Numbered from the stretch's first letter, positions 47,519 to 59,459 are shown. The stretch: DNA of 64,000 nt from Nageia nagi (GCA_050084985.1 JBITNC010000001.1:194308001-194372000); one strand, 5' to 3'. The notes: generated by a model not told the origin, from the letters alone. A program made the numbers and translations.

Positions 47519-48114
47519 AAAATTTATAATATTATCAAACCCTATATACAAACAAACTCATACTATGGACCAAAACTCATACTCCACACATTGATGATCT
47601 CAATCTCAAACTCATACTCTAGACCAAAACTCATACTTTGCACACTAATGATCTTAATCTTTGCATATTAATTCTTTTCTTCAACACATAAACATATTTA
47701 ATTCAACCATATCTCACACTCTCTCAACAAACTCTTTCTTTTTTGGCCTTTAAAAAAAAACATAATCTAGCCTCCAAAATGCCCCCTATGCTAATGAGCC
47801 TCTAAAACATCCCCTAACCAAATTGGTTTAAATGAAGGTCAAATATTTATGAAAGGTAGGAATATATATATTCATTATAAAGGTCTTTGTGAGGGATATC
47901 TAATGAATAAATAATAAAATTAAGTCGATGTACCTATCAAAATTTATTCCTTTCCAAATATGATTAATATTTTCTCAAATAATTCCACTTACTATCTTCC
48001 TTGCAACCAACCAACACATCCAAAATATTCTCAAATAGTATCTAATATATTATATAGAAGAATCAAACAACTTTAAGTGAACCACTTAGAACATCATGAT
48101 AACTATATAATAAA
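47519..48114. other. Dicer intron sequence between elements H and I
   Basis: AT-rich, no coding block seen. Contains a short repeat, aaactcatactYYgNacc, three times near 47560-47640. Confidence 0.5.
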
Positions 48115-48285
48115 TTCACCAGTACATGTCCAACAAAGTGTGTTGACAACAATAACAATACCTTAGTCAATAATTAGCAAACTTTGTTGTACATCTTAGA
48201 CATTTTGCAATCCTTGTACATGCTCAGATTCAAATATTCAAGTTTTGACACACTTCTTGCAAGGGCTTTTATATAAAAAGGATGC
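48115..48285. repeat. 171-base direct repeat, left copy
   Basis: From attcaccagtacatg to aaaaggatgc. It matches 54277-54447 with about ten differences by eye and abuts the left LTR of element I. Confidence 0.9.
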
Positions 48286-48687
48286 TACAAATATGAAAAG
48301 GGAAATATTGTAGAAATGAAATGAATATTGATTTGAAATAGGAAAATGACAACTATCTATTGGAAATAACAGAGCATGCATTGGTAAATAGAACATGAAA
48401 TAGCATCAATAAGCAGATAAAGATAGGATTTTACTAAATAGTAACATAATCATAGGTTGCTTTGAGGAGGTTACCTCCTTACAACTCCAAAGGTGAAAAA
48501 ATAATGTTCAAGAGATGCATTTCTCCACACACTTCTATCTATTTATATTAAACTAACCCTAACCATAATAGTAATACAAAATTGGGCTCTGCCCTTACAA
48601 TCATAATATTATAATTTACAATATAGGTTGATAATTTAATAAAATACTAATACTGACACTAAAATGTTAGGATGTGAGGTCTTAACA
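48283..48687 (-). repeat. 3' LTR of element I
   Basis: About 405 bases, plus-strand start tgctacaaatatg and end gtcttaaca. Pairs with 53872-54276. Confidence 0.9.
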
Positions 48688-48699
48688 TGCCACCCCTCA

Positions 48700-49500
48700 T
48701 AGGATAAAGCTTTATCCTCAAAGCTTGAAATGTGAAAACTATTGCTGCAATCAATGAAGGATTTCCCATGTTTGCTTCTTCTAGTTCCATGCCTTACCAT
48801 TGCATAAGGACTTCTATGATGGAGTGATTATGAAGTTGTCATGAACATTGATCTAGAACTACCTCAAGTACAACTACCATTGATCCATCCTCTACCAACT
48901 TGGGTAATTATGTTTGAACTTGAACCTCTGATCCAACCACTTTCTTAAGGCAAGAGACATGAAACACTGAGTGAATATTGGAAGAAGAAAGAAACTCTAA
49001 TTTGTATGTAGTTGGACCAATGCACTGTAACACCTTGTAAGGACCATAAAACTTTGGGGCCAATTTTTGAGGGCCTTTTATTTTTAAGGATTTCTAGCGA
49101 TAAGGTTGTAGCCTCAGAAAGACCATGTCATCTACCTAGAACTCTCTTTCCACATGTTGCTAATTAGCTTGTTGTTTCATATGGTGTTGGGCTATCTAAA
49201 GGTTATCCTTGAGAAAATTAATAATATCATCCTAAGTAACTAAAGTTGAGTCAACTACTTGAACTTTACTAGTACTTGCAACATATGAGGTGACTGTTGG
49301 TGGAGCTTGACCATAAATTGCTTCATAGGGGGTCATCTTGCTGGTAGAATGATAATATGTATTATACCACCACTCAACTAAGGGAAGCCATCATACCCAA
49401 TGCATAGGTTATGCTGAAGCAAAATAATATAAATATGTTTCCAAGCATTTGTTGATAATTTTAGTTTGACCATTAGTTTATGAGTGATATGCTAAGCTCA
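48700..49500 (-). pseudogene. integrase C-terminus and chromodomain-like tail of element I
   Basis: Minus strand: STSKMTPYEAIYGQAPP, EREF.VDDMVFLRLQPYR, KLAPKFYGPYKVLQCIGPT, YKLEFLSSSNIHSVFHVSCL are the usual integrase C-terminal blocks. LPKLVEDGSMVVVLEVVLDQ and EVLMQW.GMELEEANMGNPS resemble a chromodomain with its W-x-G-x...A-x-W pattern partly changed. Chromodomains steer integration to chromatin marks in this group. Stops are common. Confidence 0.75.
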
Positions 49501-49503
49501 TAT

Positions 49504-50052
49504 TTAGTTGGGTACCTTGTAGTTTAAAAAGCTCTTGCCAAAAGTGGAATCATGATCACTAACAATCATCTTTGGCATGCCATGTAGTTTGAAAATTGTA
49601 TCCATGCATAATTGTGCCACTATCACTGCTTTGTAGGGATGAGCCAATGAACCAAAATGAGCATATTTGGATAACCGATCAACCACCATTAGAATAACTA
49701 ATTTACCATGAGATTTAAGAAGGCCTTCAATGAAATCCATTGAGATATTAGTCCATGTACAGGTAGGTATGGGAAGAGGTTGAAGAAGTCTTGAAGTACC
49801 CACTATCTCACCCTTTTGTTGTTGACACACATCACAAGCTACCATAAACTACTTGATATCCAATTTCATATTTATCCAATAAAACAACCGTGCCATTTGC
49901 TTATAATTTTTTAAAAATCTTTCATGTCTTGATGTAGGTGTGGAATGTAATTTAGAAAGTATTTTTGATTTACATTTTGAAGGAGATAGTAGGAAAATTT
50001 GACCTTTGAATCTCAAAATACCATCATGCCATGTGTGGTGTGGTTTACTCAT
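49504..50052 (-). pseudogene. integrase zinc domain and core of element I
   Basis: Two open stretches. The right one (50052-49849) ends the zinc domain (STPTSRHERFLKNYK, H-x-x-x-H like). The left (49845-49504) reads CDVCQQQKGE, WTNISMDFIEGL with the first catalytic Asp and MIVSDHDSTFGKSF with the second (family S-D-R-D). They are separated by a stop. Confidence 0.85.
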
Positions 50053-50109
50053 GGGGTCTTGAGTGATCTATTTTAGCAATTCTTGGATGGAGCTATCTTG
50101 TACCCACTC

Positions 50110-50424
50110 TTATTTAACTTTATCCAAACATTGAGGAATAAGAGATGAAAGAGCTTGCAATGCTACTTGATCTTCAAATTTTTTGGACAAAGCATTGGTA
50201 ACCACATTCTTCTTACCTTTATAGTATACTACCTTATAATCATACCCTAGTAGTTTAGTCACCCATTTTTGTTTCTCAAGCATAGAAATATGTTGCTCAA
50301 TGAAAAATTTCAAACTGTGATGATCTATGAAGATGATGAAATGGTGACCAATGAGATATGGTCTCCAATATTGAACTGCATGAATGATGGCAAGCATTTC
50401 TTTTTCATGAGTGGATTTACCCAA
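50110..50424 (-). pseudogene. RNase H of element I
   Basis: STHEKEMLAIIHAVQYWRPYL, HHFIIFIDHHSLKFFIEQ and KKNVVTNALSK match gypsy RNase H; the D-x-x-S-L and A-D-A-L-S blocks read D-H-H-S-L and T-N-A-L-S, so the last catalytic Asp is Asn. Confidence 0.85.
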
Positions 50425-50493
50425 ATTTTTTCTAAAGAGTACTCTATTAGTGAATGCTAAGGGATGCCCCTAGTACATTAATACTACCTCAAT

Positions 50494-51400
50494 TCATACT
50501 CCATAAGCATCACTTTCTATCATAAAATTTTTAGAAAAATCTAGCATTGCTAATATCAGGGTGGTACACATCGCCTCCTTGAGCTTAAGGAAAGCTACCC
50601 TAGCTTGAGGGGACAAGTGAAATGCATTATTTTTCAACAACATGGTTAGAGGTGCTACAATCTTGCCATAATCCTTCCCAAATTTCCTATAATAGCTTAT
50701 CAATCCTAATAATCCTTGGAGACTTTTAAAAGATGTAGGAATAGACCAGTTCTACATGTTAGTAATCTTTTGTGGATCCACCTTAACTCCCTCTTCAGAT
50801 ATAACATGGCATGAGTAGTCAATTTCCCTCTTAATGAATGAAAATTTTGATTTTTTTGTATATAGCTAATGTTCCTTCAAAATTTATAAGGTTTGGTCAA
50901 CATGTGCAACATGTTCTTACCATGTCTTACTATAGATCAAGATATCATTAAAGAAAACTAAAATGAACTTCCTGAGGAATGGATGAAACACCTAAGTCAT
51001 TAAACTTTAAAATATTGATGGAGCATTTGTGAGGCCAAAATGCATGACCAAGAATTCATAATGTCCCTCATGGGTGCAAAATGTAGTTTTTGATATATCC
51101 TCCTCCTTGAGGTAGATTTGGTGATACCCAAATCACAAGTCTAGCTTGGAAAAATATCTTGCCCCATGTAATTCATCCAATAATTCATCAATGATTAGGA
51201 TGAGAAATTTTTTCTTAATGGTAATTTTCTTGAGGGTCTTGAAATCCACACACATATGCTAGGAACCATCTTTCTTATGAACTAATATAATTGGAGAAGA
51301 ATATGGGCTTACACTAGGTCAGATTACTCTTGCATCCAATAGTTCCTTAACCAATTTTTCAATTCTCTTTTTTTTGTAAATAAGGATACTGATAAAGATG
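50494..51400 (-). pseudogene. reverse transcriptase of element I
   Basis: Minus-strand blocks include LRKFILVFFNDILIY at about 50965-50920, the catalytic box, where F-F-D-D is expected and the first Asp codon is AAT (50947-50949). Downstream MISYYRKFGKDYGKIVAPLT, MLLKNNAFHLSP and LDFSKNFMIESDAYGV are the RT-RNase H link. Stops break the palm in several places. Confidence 0.85.
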
Positions 51401-51665
51401 AATGTTTGGTGGGTGACTTCCTAGCACCAATTGGATAGCATGATCATGTGATCATTGAAGTGGTAAGCCCATTGGTTCCTCAAAGGTACTTGAATGCTTA
51501 CTTAAGATGGGTTGCAGATCCTTAGGCTTTATGATTTTAGATTCAATGATTGATAGAGTATATCTATGCTAGTATCTCTTTTCTAGTTTTTCATAGGATC
51601 ATTTCCATGTGATGTGAGCTCACAACTTATATTGATCCACCCTGTAATCCCTTGAGAGTATGCTC

Positions 51666-51962
51666 TTATTCATCTATTTTGAAGGTCATCCATAGCTCTA
51701 CAAAATTCCACTGTATGGTGCCTAAAGTCCTCAGCCATTGTACCCCCAAAACTATATCACATCCTCCAAGTGGTAAAGTGTACGTGTCACTTTTTAAAGT
51801 ATAGTGGTCCATGCTTAGTTTGACATTGTGACATGTGCCTTTACATGCTATTTTTTCTCCATTACCAACCATAACCTCAAAATTATTTGTAGGGTGGATG
51901 TAATAGTCAACAACCTTATCCACTCGTGGATCAATGAAATTATGAGTACTTCTCAAATCCAA
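51666..51962 (-). pseudogene. aspartic protease of element I
   Basis: LRSTHNFIDPRV, SDTYTLPLGGCDIVLGVQWL and RTLGTIQWNF are the protease blocks. The active site, normally L-D-S-G-S-T-H-N-F, reads D-L-R-S-T-H-N-F, so it lost the Ser-Gly pair. About 98 codons are open. Confidence 0.85.
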
Positions 51963-51967
51963 TAATA

Positions 51968-52800
51968 TTATGAGAGGGTGCTTTTTAAAAAAACCCTTTG
52001 ACCTTCATAGTTTGAGGGGTGGTTATTCCTATTAATGCATTTTAAGAGATAACTAGGGCCTAGGTGCACTCTCATATTCATCTTCACTAGGAGCATTAGC
52101 ATCAAGCAAATATAACTTTTATTGTGTACAACGATGACCATGAACAAATTTCTCATCACAATTATAGCACAAGCCCTTCTTTCGATGCTCTTCCATTTTC
52201 TTCCATGTTAAATTTTTAGTTTGCATTGTGTGATTCAATGGTGGGGCACTTATGTTATTAGAGGAATGAAAAATATTATATGTTTTGGTGAATATAGGTC
52301 TTGCATTTCATTGATGAGCACTAGCTTTATCTTCAATGAGCTTTACCAAGGTAATAGCATCCATCATAATTTTGGGATTAAACATTTTGACCTCTAGTTT
52401 AATTTCTTCCTTTAAGCCACTGATAAAACAACTTATGAAAAATGCATCATCTAACCCCTTTGTGTGATTTGCCAATTTCTCAAATTGATTTTGATATTCT
52501 TTGACTATTGTAGTTTGATGTAACTTGGTCAATGCCCCTATGAAATCTTTATAATCACTAGGACCAAAATAGATCAATAATTGTTGAGTAAATTCATCCC
52601 ATGAAGGAGCAAGATGTGTTTTTGAGTACCACTAGTGCCATTGGAGAGCCTCACTATCCAAATGAAAAGATGCCATGCACACCTTCAAATCTTCTAGGAT
52701 TTGGTTCAATGTAAAATACTGTCTAGCTTTATAAATCTAGCCAGTGGGATTATCTCCGTCAAATCAAGGAAAATCCAATTTGGTTGTGTAGGGAAGAATT
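51968..52800 (-). pseudogene. gag of element I
   Basis: The capsid domain is open at 52577-52308: YFGPSDYKDFIGALTKLHQ, VKEYQNQFEKLANHTKGL, CFISGLKEEIKLEVKMFNP. After a gap a knuckle CYNCDEKFVHGHRC is read at about 52165-52124. Gag assembles the particle and packages RNA. Upstream of 52577 the frame continues with stops. Confidence 0.85.
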
Positions 52801-53871
52801 AAACCACCTTATTGGCTCTAAAATTTATGATGATACCCTTATGGATTTCCTAACTACCTTGATTGCTATGAACTAGATGTATTATTGGTATGATTGAGAC
52901 TTATTTGAACATTGTCACATTTATTGTCAAGGGTTGTATTTGTGTATGTATTTATCAAATTTCTACTTTGTATGTACTGGTAAGTGTATTTGTCATTTTT
53001 TGGATCATAGTTTGAAATGTCATCATGGTAGGATCAACTTGTGCTATTGTTTGAGATCTTATTTCAAGTGCTATTTCTGAAAATTGCTATTTTTGAAGCT
53101 GATATTTTATAGAAACTACTATTTTTAGAAGTTGGTATTTTTAGAAAGTGCTTAAAAAAGTGTATGTGTGTAATATATCAAAATGATTAGCTCAAAAAGA
53201 TAATCACAATGGGCTAGGTCTCCCAATGATGCTTTTCAAACCCTTGAACTTTTTTTTTTACATCTGTGGGTCTATCTACTTTTGTTAAAAATTGCTAAAA
53301 TGGTATAGATTTTTAGTTATTTACCTCAAAAGTTTTTGCTACCTTTGAATTGTTATTTTTGGTATCTCTAAACAACTACATGTCATAAATTTTGCTTCCT
53401 GAATCAAGGTTTTTTATGTGAAGGAATGATTCTAGGGTAAGGATTATCTGCTCTGTAGGCTTGTCTGAACACCCATCCTATCCAACTTTCATAAGGAAAG
53501 AGCTATAGAGATGGCTTTTGTGATAAATAACTTTCTAATGGCACTTGTTGGTGCACTATATTTTATAGATGATTGACATAGCTTCTTGCCTAATTTTCAT
53601 TTATAGCCTAGATAGTCTTTGACATACTTTCAGTATGTGGAGTCCAATTTTATGTAGGGTTTTATCTGAGGCCTAGGTATTGGTGCAGAGTTTTTTGCAC
53701 TGCACTTCACACATAGTTTTATGGGAAAGTGTGCTTAGCTAAAAATGATAAATCCTCCTGGATATTTTAAAACCCCTGATACATGGTTTCTAACTTAGAC
53801 CTCTAAATTTTTTTTTTTGGTTTTCTTGCAATAGAAAGGCCCTAGAAAGAGCTTTTATAGTAGATGTTATG
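52801..53871. other. gag start and leader of element I
   Basis: No further domain recognised. It has a self-similar part with repeated tatttttagaaRYt text (53080-53155). No good primer-binding site was found next to the LTR. Confidence 0.5.
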
Positions 53872-54276
53872 ATGCTACAAATATGAAAAGGGAAATATTA
53901 CAAAAATAAAATAAATATTGATTTGAAATAGTAAAATTATAACTATCTATTAAAAATAACAAAGCATGCACTCGTAAATAGAACATGAAATAGCATCAAT
54001 AAGTAGATAAGGATAGAATTTTACTGAATAGTAATTGAATCATAGGCTACTTTGAGGGGCTATCTCCTTACAACTCCAAAGGCAAAAAAATAATGTTCAA
54101 GAGATGCATTTATCCACACACTTTTATCTATTTATATTAAAATAACCCTAACCCTAATAGTAATGCAAAATTGGGCCCTATCCTTACAATCATAATATTA
54201 TGATTTACAATATAGGTTGATAATTTAATAAAATACTAATACTAACACTAAAATGTTAGGATATGGGGTCCTAACA
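53872..54276 (-). repeat. 5' LTR of element I
   Basis: Matches 48283-48687; ends on the plus strand in gtcctaaca, where the right copy of the 171-base repeat begins. Confidence 0.9.
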
Positions 54277-54447
54277 ATTCACTAGTACATGCCCAACAAA
54301 GTGTGTTGATAACAATGACAATACCTTGGTCAATAATTAGCAAACTTTGTTGTACATCTTAGACATTTGGCAAACCTTGTACATGCTCAGATTCAAATAT
54401 TCAAGTTCTAACACACTTCTTGCAAGGGATTTTATATAAAAAGGATG
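54277..54447. repeat. 171-base direct repeat, right copy
   Basis: Matches 48115-48285. After it the Dicer intron continues (agttgatatac), including a doubled cctcattactagtacaYtaaag unit at 54479-54528. Confidence 0.9.
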
Positions 54448-54696
54448 CAGTTGATATACTAACAAAATAAACTTAACAACTCATTACTAGTACACTAAAG
54501 ATAACACCTCATTACTAGTACATTAAAGAACTTCAACAAGAATTATCATTCAACACTTAAAGACTTGTTCACCTTTGGCATTATAGGATAGTGTATTATG
54601 GATAGCAATGGTAACATCTCAATTAAAGCATCTTAGATCATCAATCGCTTTGAAAACAATGACAACACCATAGGCCAACAAAAATGATGAACTTAC

Positions 54697-54948
54697 TTAT
54701 CCTTAGATAATTTAGAACAATATCTTATGATGAAATTCATGCTAGTCTCGCAATGAACTATAGCTCCAGTCGATGGAACATGATATGTAATTGCTTCTTA
54801 TTATTTATATTTTTCTTCTTCATTATTTTTGGAATTAGAATGCTGAATGAAATTGTTATCTTCAGATATATTTTTCAAACCTATCTCTTTCATGGAATAC
54901 TCTATTTTTATTATGTCAAGCATCAGGTTTAACTATTTTTGATTTTTC
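54697..54948 (-). pseudogene. Dicer-like exon: link between helicase and DUF283
   Basis: Starts after acceptor ttttgtag, carries a probable TAG near 54935, reads MLDIIKIEYSMKEIGLKN, then two adjacent TAA codons (54803-54798), then EAITYHVPSTGAIV and IIRYCSKLSKDK, ending at a clean GTAAGT donor. YHVPSTGA and YC.KL..DK are signature motifs of plant Dicers just before DUF283. Confidence 0.88.
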
Positions 54949-55199
54949 CTACAAAATTATAAAGAAATACATTATTAGAGACTATTTTTTTATATTTGAA
55001 ATTAATGTATTAATGGTAAGATCATTCTAAGATTATGAGTTGACATGTAAGATAATTTGTTACCATTTTTTCAAAAAATATTTTGACACTAATAAAAATT
55101 TAAAATCTCTTTGGAGGTTCAAAATACAAATTTACAAAAATTCCAATCATTTCAAACATAAAGGGATATAAATTTTTATATGAACCATGAAATTGATGA

Positions 55200-55435
55200 A
55201 ATAGAATTGAAAGATATGATATTTGTTGATTATTCATTATACCTCTCAAGTAGCATAACAAATCTAAGTTCGATTGATGAGCTCATCTAGGAGATTGAAT
55301 GGAGTTCCTTGTTATGTTTGGCAGATCAAATATTATTACACAATGATATCCTTGTACATCAATACCCTCTTCAATCACATTGGTAGTTGCCAAACATCTA
55401 ATTTCATCAATATAGTAAGTGTTATTATCAAATAC
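55200..55435 (-). pseudogene. Dicer-like exon: helicase C-terminal domain, motifs V and VI
   Basis: CLATTNVIEEGIDVQGYHCV and IIFDLPNITRNSIQS are motifs V and VI of the helicase. The motif VI arginine region (normally QSRGRA) reads QSPR, a TGA stop (55285-55283), AHQS. A one-base shift follows, after which another frame reads RFVMLLERYNE, the usual continuation. The ATPase half is thus destroyed. Confidence 0.88.
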
Positions 55436-55499
55436 TTCACCATAAAATAAAACAAAACACGCATTCTAATTGATATATTTAATGTACAATAGGTTTCTG

Positions 55500-55695
55500 A
55501 GTTTAGTCCATCAACCTTTCCCTAGTGAAAATGTTTAAGAATGCTCTTTTGCTTTTGTTGGCTAATACCACCATCACCAAATAAATAGTCGCTATTAATA
55601 TGTGCAAGAAAATCAAGATCTTTGTTCAAACTTGAAATGATAGTTGTTGTTAGCACCCTCTCCACAAATATAATAAATCTTGTATGTTTTGCTTC
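55500..55695 (-). pseudogene. Dicer-like exon: helicase C-terminal domain, first part
   Basis: Starts after a tttctgcaag acceptor and reads EAKHTRFIIFVERVL, SSLNKDLDFLAHIN, YLFGDGGISQQKQKSIL and KHFH, then TAG (55524-55522), GKVDGLN. RFIIFVERV is helicase motif IV of Dicers. The stop sits where a Gln codon would need one C-to-T change. Confidence 0.88.
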
Positions 55696-55769
55696 CTTGC
55701 AGAAAAGGGAGGCCTTATAATAGTTTTTATACTTTGTTCAAGTTAAATTCCTAAAAAATAGGCAAGTAC

Positions 55770-55860
55770 CTTTATGATAAGAGGCACCTCACTAATGCAT
55801 ATACTTTAGGAGACATTAGAACTTCTTTATCCAATATTATATTGTTTCCAGGCAAGCTAC
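55770..55860 (-). pseudogene. Dicer-like exon: before helicase C-terminal domain
   Basis: The minus strand reads GNNIILDKEVLMSPKVYALVRCLLS, then TAA (55774-55772). SPK.YALV..LL is the Dicer segment that precedes the helicase C domain. A GTACTT donor follows; its phase does not agree with the next exon, so a base is probably lost or gained near here. Confidence 0.75.
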
Positions 55861-56419
55861 ATAGTTTCTATTTTGTACCTGCTGATACAAAATAAAGATA
55901 AATCTTTTAGGATCTGTATAGATTTAAGTATGAAGTTGCTTTTAACCTTTTTAAGAGTGGTAGGATCATCAAAAAACCTTTGGAGATAATAATGATTACT
56001 AATATATTTTAAGATTGTTATAAATTTAACAATAATGTAAATATAAATATTATTTTAAAAAATAAACTAGCTTAAATTTTAATATGCATAGAGAAAGTAA
56101 TTATGTATAGAAAAGTATGCATGAGTTAGATAACTTTATTCTCTCTTTATATATTTTTAGATATTAGAAATTTATAATTGCAACTATTATAATTTTATAT
56201 AAAAAATAGTTTGATGTGTCAAAAAAAATCTAGATAGATAAAATAAACTGAGAGTTTGCATCCACAAGTAATGAGATATAGAGTGTAGATTTCAAATCTT
56301 GTGAATATTGAAAGGAAAGGAACCTATTTACACCTATAACTAATGGGAGAGGCACATAGGTTTATATTTTCAATCATACAAATGCGAAAAAAGATGAAAT
56401 TGGTTCAAAAAAAAAAACA
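55861..56419. other. Dicer intron stretch left of element J
   Basis: AT-rich, no certain exon, although the minus strand reads DPKRFIFILYQQ near 55935-55895, possibly a small Dicer exon remnant. Confidence 0.4.
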
Positions 56420-56424
56420 AGTTG

Positions 56425-57251
56425 TGTAACATCCCCCTTTCCTAGATGTAATTAGTTGTGGGGTTCAAAAGGATCTACTTGTAATATACTTTCCTTATGT
56501 ATTACTGTTTGTGATTGTAACTTAGGATAAGAGACTTAATGGGTCAATGGAACTCACTATGAGCCTCATTTCTTGATTATTATTCTCTTATACCATCCAT
56601 ATTACTTCAAGATTTAGCAGTGCTAAGCAACATTCCTAGATGTAATGTTTAGAGGGAATTCAAGCTGAGGGATCCTATCTGTATATGATATTAGTATAGT
56701 GCCTTACCCATCTCTTGGCATTCTAAGGTATGCCTTATATCATTAAATTGGTTGTCCAAGATTAAAGGAGGGATCCTTCAATGGAGAGGATTTAAGTTTT
56801 GAGGGAGCATTACTATCCCATGGTTCCATTGTTGTTCTAATGATCAAGGATATTCATTATTGTGCCCTAGTTGATTTTAGAGAGGCCAAAAATTACCCCT
56901 TAGGACTTGGTATTATATTACACTACTTCATATCATTTGTATACTACCAAGGAAAATTGGATCTTATTCTTGTGTTGCATTGACTCATCTTGTGCATGCA
57001 TTGGATCATTATTAGTATTTATGCTTGTACTTATCATACATTAGTATTATGATGTATTGTTTATTGAATATTGCATGTTATAGTTAGCTGTTGGCATCTT
57101 GGTGTTGTGAATGTGTAATATTGATTCCCTAACCCTAATGTTGCATATTTAAGAGTGTGTTGGCTTGTGTTTAATTCCCTAGACCTGATCTTAGGGTTTA
57201 TTGGATGCAATTGAGTGTTTTTGAGGTTGAGGTCTATTTTGGATCATCACA
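56425..57251 (+). repeat. 5' LTR of element J
   Basis: 827 bases; lacks a 405-base stretch present in the other LTR (60578-60982). Otherwise aligned end to end. Confidence 0.9.
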
Positions 57252-57253
57252 AG

Positions 57254-57265
57254 TGGTATGAAAGC
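57254..57265 (+). promoter_or_regulatory. primer-binding site of element J
   Basis: TGGTATGAAAGC, two bases after the LTR, is close to the initiator-Met tRNA complement (10 of 12). Confidence 0.8.
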
Positions 57266-57329
57266 TTAGATCTAGCTAGCCTATGCATGAAACCTATTGT
57301 ACATTGTTACTACATTAGATTTACTACTC

Positions 57330-57960
57330 AAAGAGAGATGGCATCTGCTAGGAAAAGTGAAAGGTCACACATAGATGAGACACTTGAAAGAGCCATCCAT
57401 GAGGAGGATAGAAAACCATGAATGAACAAGTTTCTAGATGAGAGGGAATTCGATGATGAAGGGGAGGCATAGGGAGAGAGGCAAAGAGAATCCAAAATTA
57501 GGAGCCCCACTCTAATTCAAGGATCCACTCTTGAATGAAAGTTTGATGAGGTCATTTTAACTATTCATAGTATGACTAGATTAATGATGCCCATGTAGCT
57601 CATAGATGGATAGGAATTTTGGTGGTTGTAAGGAGCATGAGAGAAAGTATACCCCCACATCATGTCAAGGATGATTAGGAGGCTCCACGTCACACCTAGG
57701 ATGAAAGGGAGATCCCACATCACACTAGGGGTGATAGAGAGGTACCACATCATACTAAACATGAAAGAAAGGAATCAAATGAGGAGATATTAGAGTTTAA
57801 GGGATCAAGAATCAACCCATAATGGGTCAATGGGATAGCCAGAGGCCACATTCTTGAGGTCACACTCACATCGAGCATCCTAGGGTCCAAACCCTCTCTT
57901 AGGGAGGTACTTGGAGGAGGATGTTGGCAAGATTAAGGAGCAACCAGTTATTTCAAAACC
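57330..57960 (+). repeat. gag N-terminal region and minisatellite of element J
   Basis: 57215-57421 is open and Arg/Glu-rich but has no known motif. At about 57640-57780 four units of roughly 33 bases occur, with core cccacatcacactaggNatgaaagggag. No gene is called from the repeat. Confidence 0.6.
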
Positions 57961-58249
57961 ATCCAAGCCCTTGTTTGAACAAAATTTTTGAGAGGTAACA
58001 AAGAATAGGGTTCTTGGCCCTTTTGAGCTAAATCAGATCTTCAAAGAGTATTCCATGTTAAAACCAAGGTTGAGGAGAGATATGAATTTCAATGGCTACC
58101 TAGAGATCTTAGGGTTGAAGGGAAGTAGTCTACATGGGTCACATAATCCTAACATCTTGTGGGATGATAAGAAGGATATGCAACATAATATTAGTAAGAT
58201 GCAAGTATAAATATATGATGGTAAGAAAATGATAGCTAGGGCATGGCTA

Positions 58250-58700
58250 CATTAGTTGCAAACTTATTTTACTCTAAGTTCCAACATGGTAGAGTAGCAT
58301 ATGATATATTTTACACCTCTACATTTTGAGGGTGATGCCCTATAGTGGTGGTAGCATGGAGAGATTAGCCAAGGTTACTCACTCATCACTTCCTTCAATG
58401 AGTTTGCCCAATGGTTGGTTAAGAGGTTCGATCAAAAGAAGGAGAATGACTACTTTTGAAACTTAACATCATTTAGGCAAAATGGTATGATAGATGAGTA
58501 TGTGATAGAGTTTAAGAGGATTATCATCATGATACACCACATCCTTGAGAAGAGATTGATATTTCTCTTTATAGAGGGATTATTGGATCCATTACAAGGG
58601 ATGGTCAAGGTATCCTCTTCTAGGAGCCTATAGGATGCTATTTGAGAAAAATATGATTTGGAGCCTATGATGAAATTCCTTAAGGGATGATAGGCATATA
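58250..58700 (+). pseudogene. gag capsid domain of element J
   Basis: FNEFAQWLVKRFDQKKENDY, LTSFRQNGMIDEYVIEFKRI and FIEGLLDPLQGMVKV match the retrotransposon gag capsid domain (form W..F...F......F..L.Q.G.V..Y...F..L). Stops are frequent. Confidence 0.75.
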
Positions 58701-58929
58701 AAGGGTCAACCAATTGGAAACCATTTGCTGAAGGGCCTAGTAAAGCCAAACCCTTCCTCCACCTAGAGCAAATCAATTGGACACAACCACATGGAGGAAG
58801 CTAAGAGAAGAGGAAAAGTGATTCTATTACAAGAATACTTGGGAGCTAAGGTACCATTTTCAAGGGAAATGATAGTTGCATTACATAGAGGTATTTTTGA
58901 AGGATGAGTCAGATTTGGAGATTGGAGTA

Positions 58930-59410
58930 GACACCTTAGAAAAGGGAACACCACAAGCAAAAGGAACACTAGGGAGTATGATAGCTTCACTACATGTATT
59001 GAAGAAGTATCTCATGTTGAATATTATGGTAAAAGTAGGAGGATAGGATGTGATGGTATTGATTTATCCAGGGGCATCTCATAACTTCATTAATGTTGGC
59101 TTTACTAATAAGAACCTAAATACCAAGGGGTTTGAGGGATTCAAAGTCTCTAATGTCAATGGAAAACTTACATTTATGGACCACATTATTGAGAGGTTTG
59201 GTGTGAGATTATAGAGTTGTATAGTAAGGGAGGAATTCTACATTTATCCCTTAAAGGGACACCCTCACATCATTTTAGGAGTATAGTGGTTATTTGATTT
59301 AGGAGATATCCACACCAATTATTAAAAACTCAGAATGAGTTTCAAAATAGATGGAAAAACTCACAATTTATAGGGAATTAGATATGATTTCCCACAGGTT
59401 AAAAAAAAGT
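58930..59410 (+). pseudogene. aspartic protease of element J
   Basis: VLIYPGASHNFINVGFTNK is the active site (D-x-G changed to Y-P-G, so dead), followed by GFEGFKVSNVNGKLTFMDH and EEFYIYPLKGHPHIILGV. It closely resembles the protease at 330-689, so elements A and J are relatives. Confidence 0.8.
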
Positions 59411-59459
59411 GGATTGAAGTAATTAAGTGGTGTTAATAGAAGAAGAAAGCATAAGAGGG

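Larger units (their letters stand above)
48283..54276 (-). mobile_element. Ty3/gypsy chromovirus-like element I in a Dicer intron
   Basis: LTRs at 48283-48687 and 53872-54276 (TG...CA ends read as TGTTA...GCA on the minus strand). Between them gag, protease, RT, RNase H, integrase and a chromodomain-like tail lie in gypsy order. No short target duplication is seen; instead a 171-base host segment is repeated on both sides. Every domain has stops. A polypurine tract (gaggggtggca on the minus strand) precedes the 3' LTR. Confidence 0.9.

Noticed and set aside
48115-54447. 171-base segment as part of element I's LTR
   Set aside because: In the left flank it precedes the LTR and in the right flank it follows it, so it cannot be a common part of both LTRs in one orientation.
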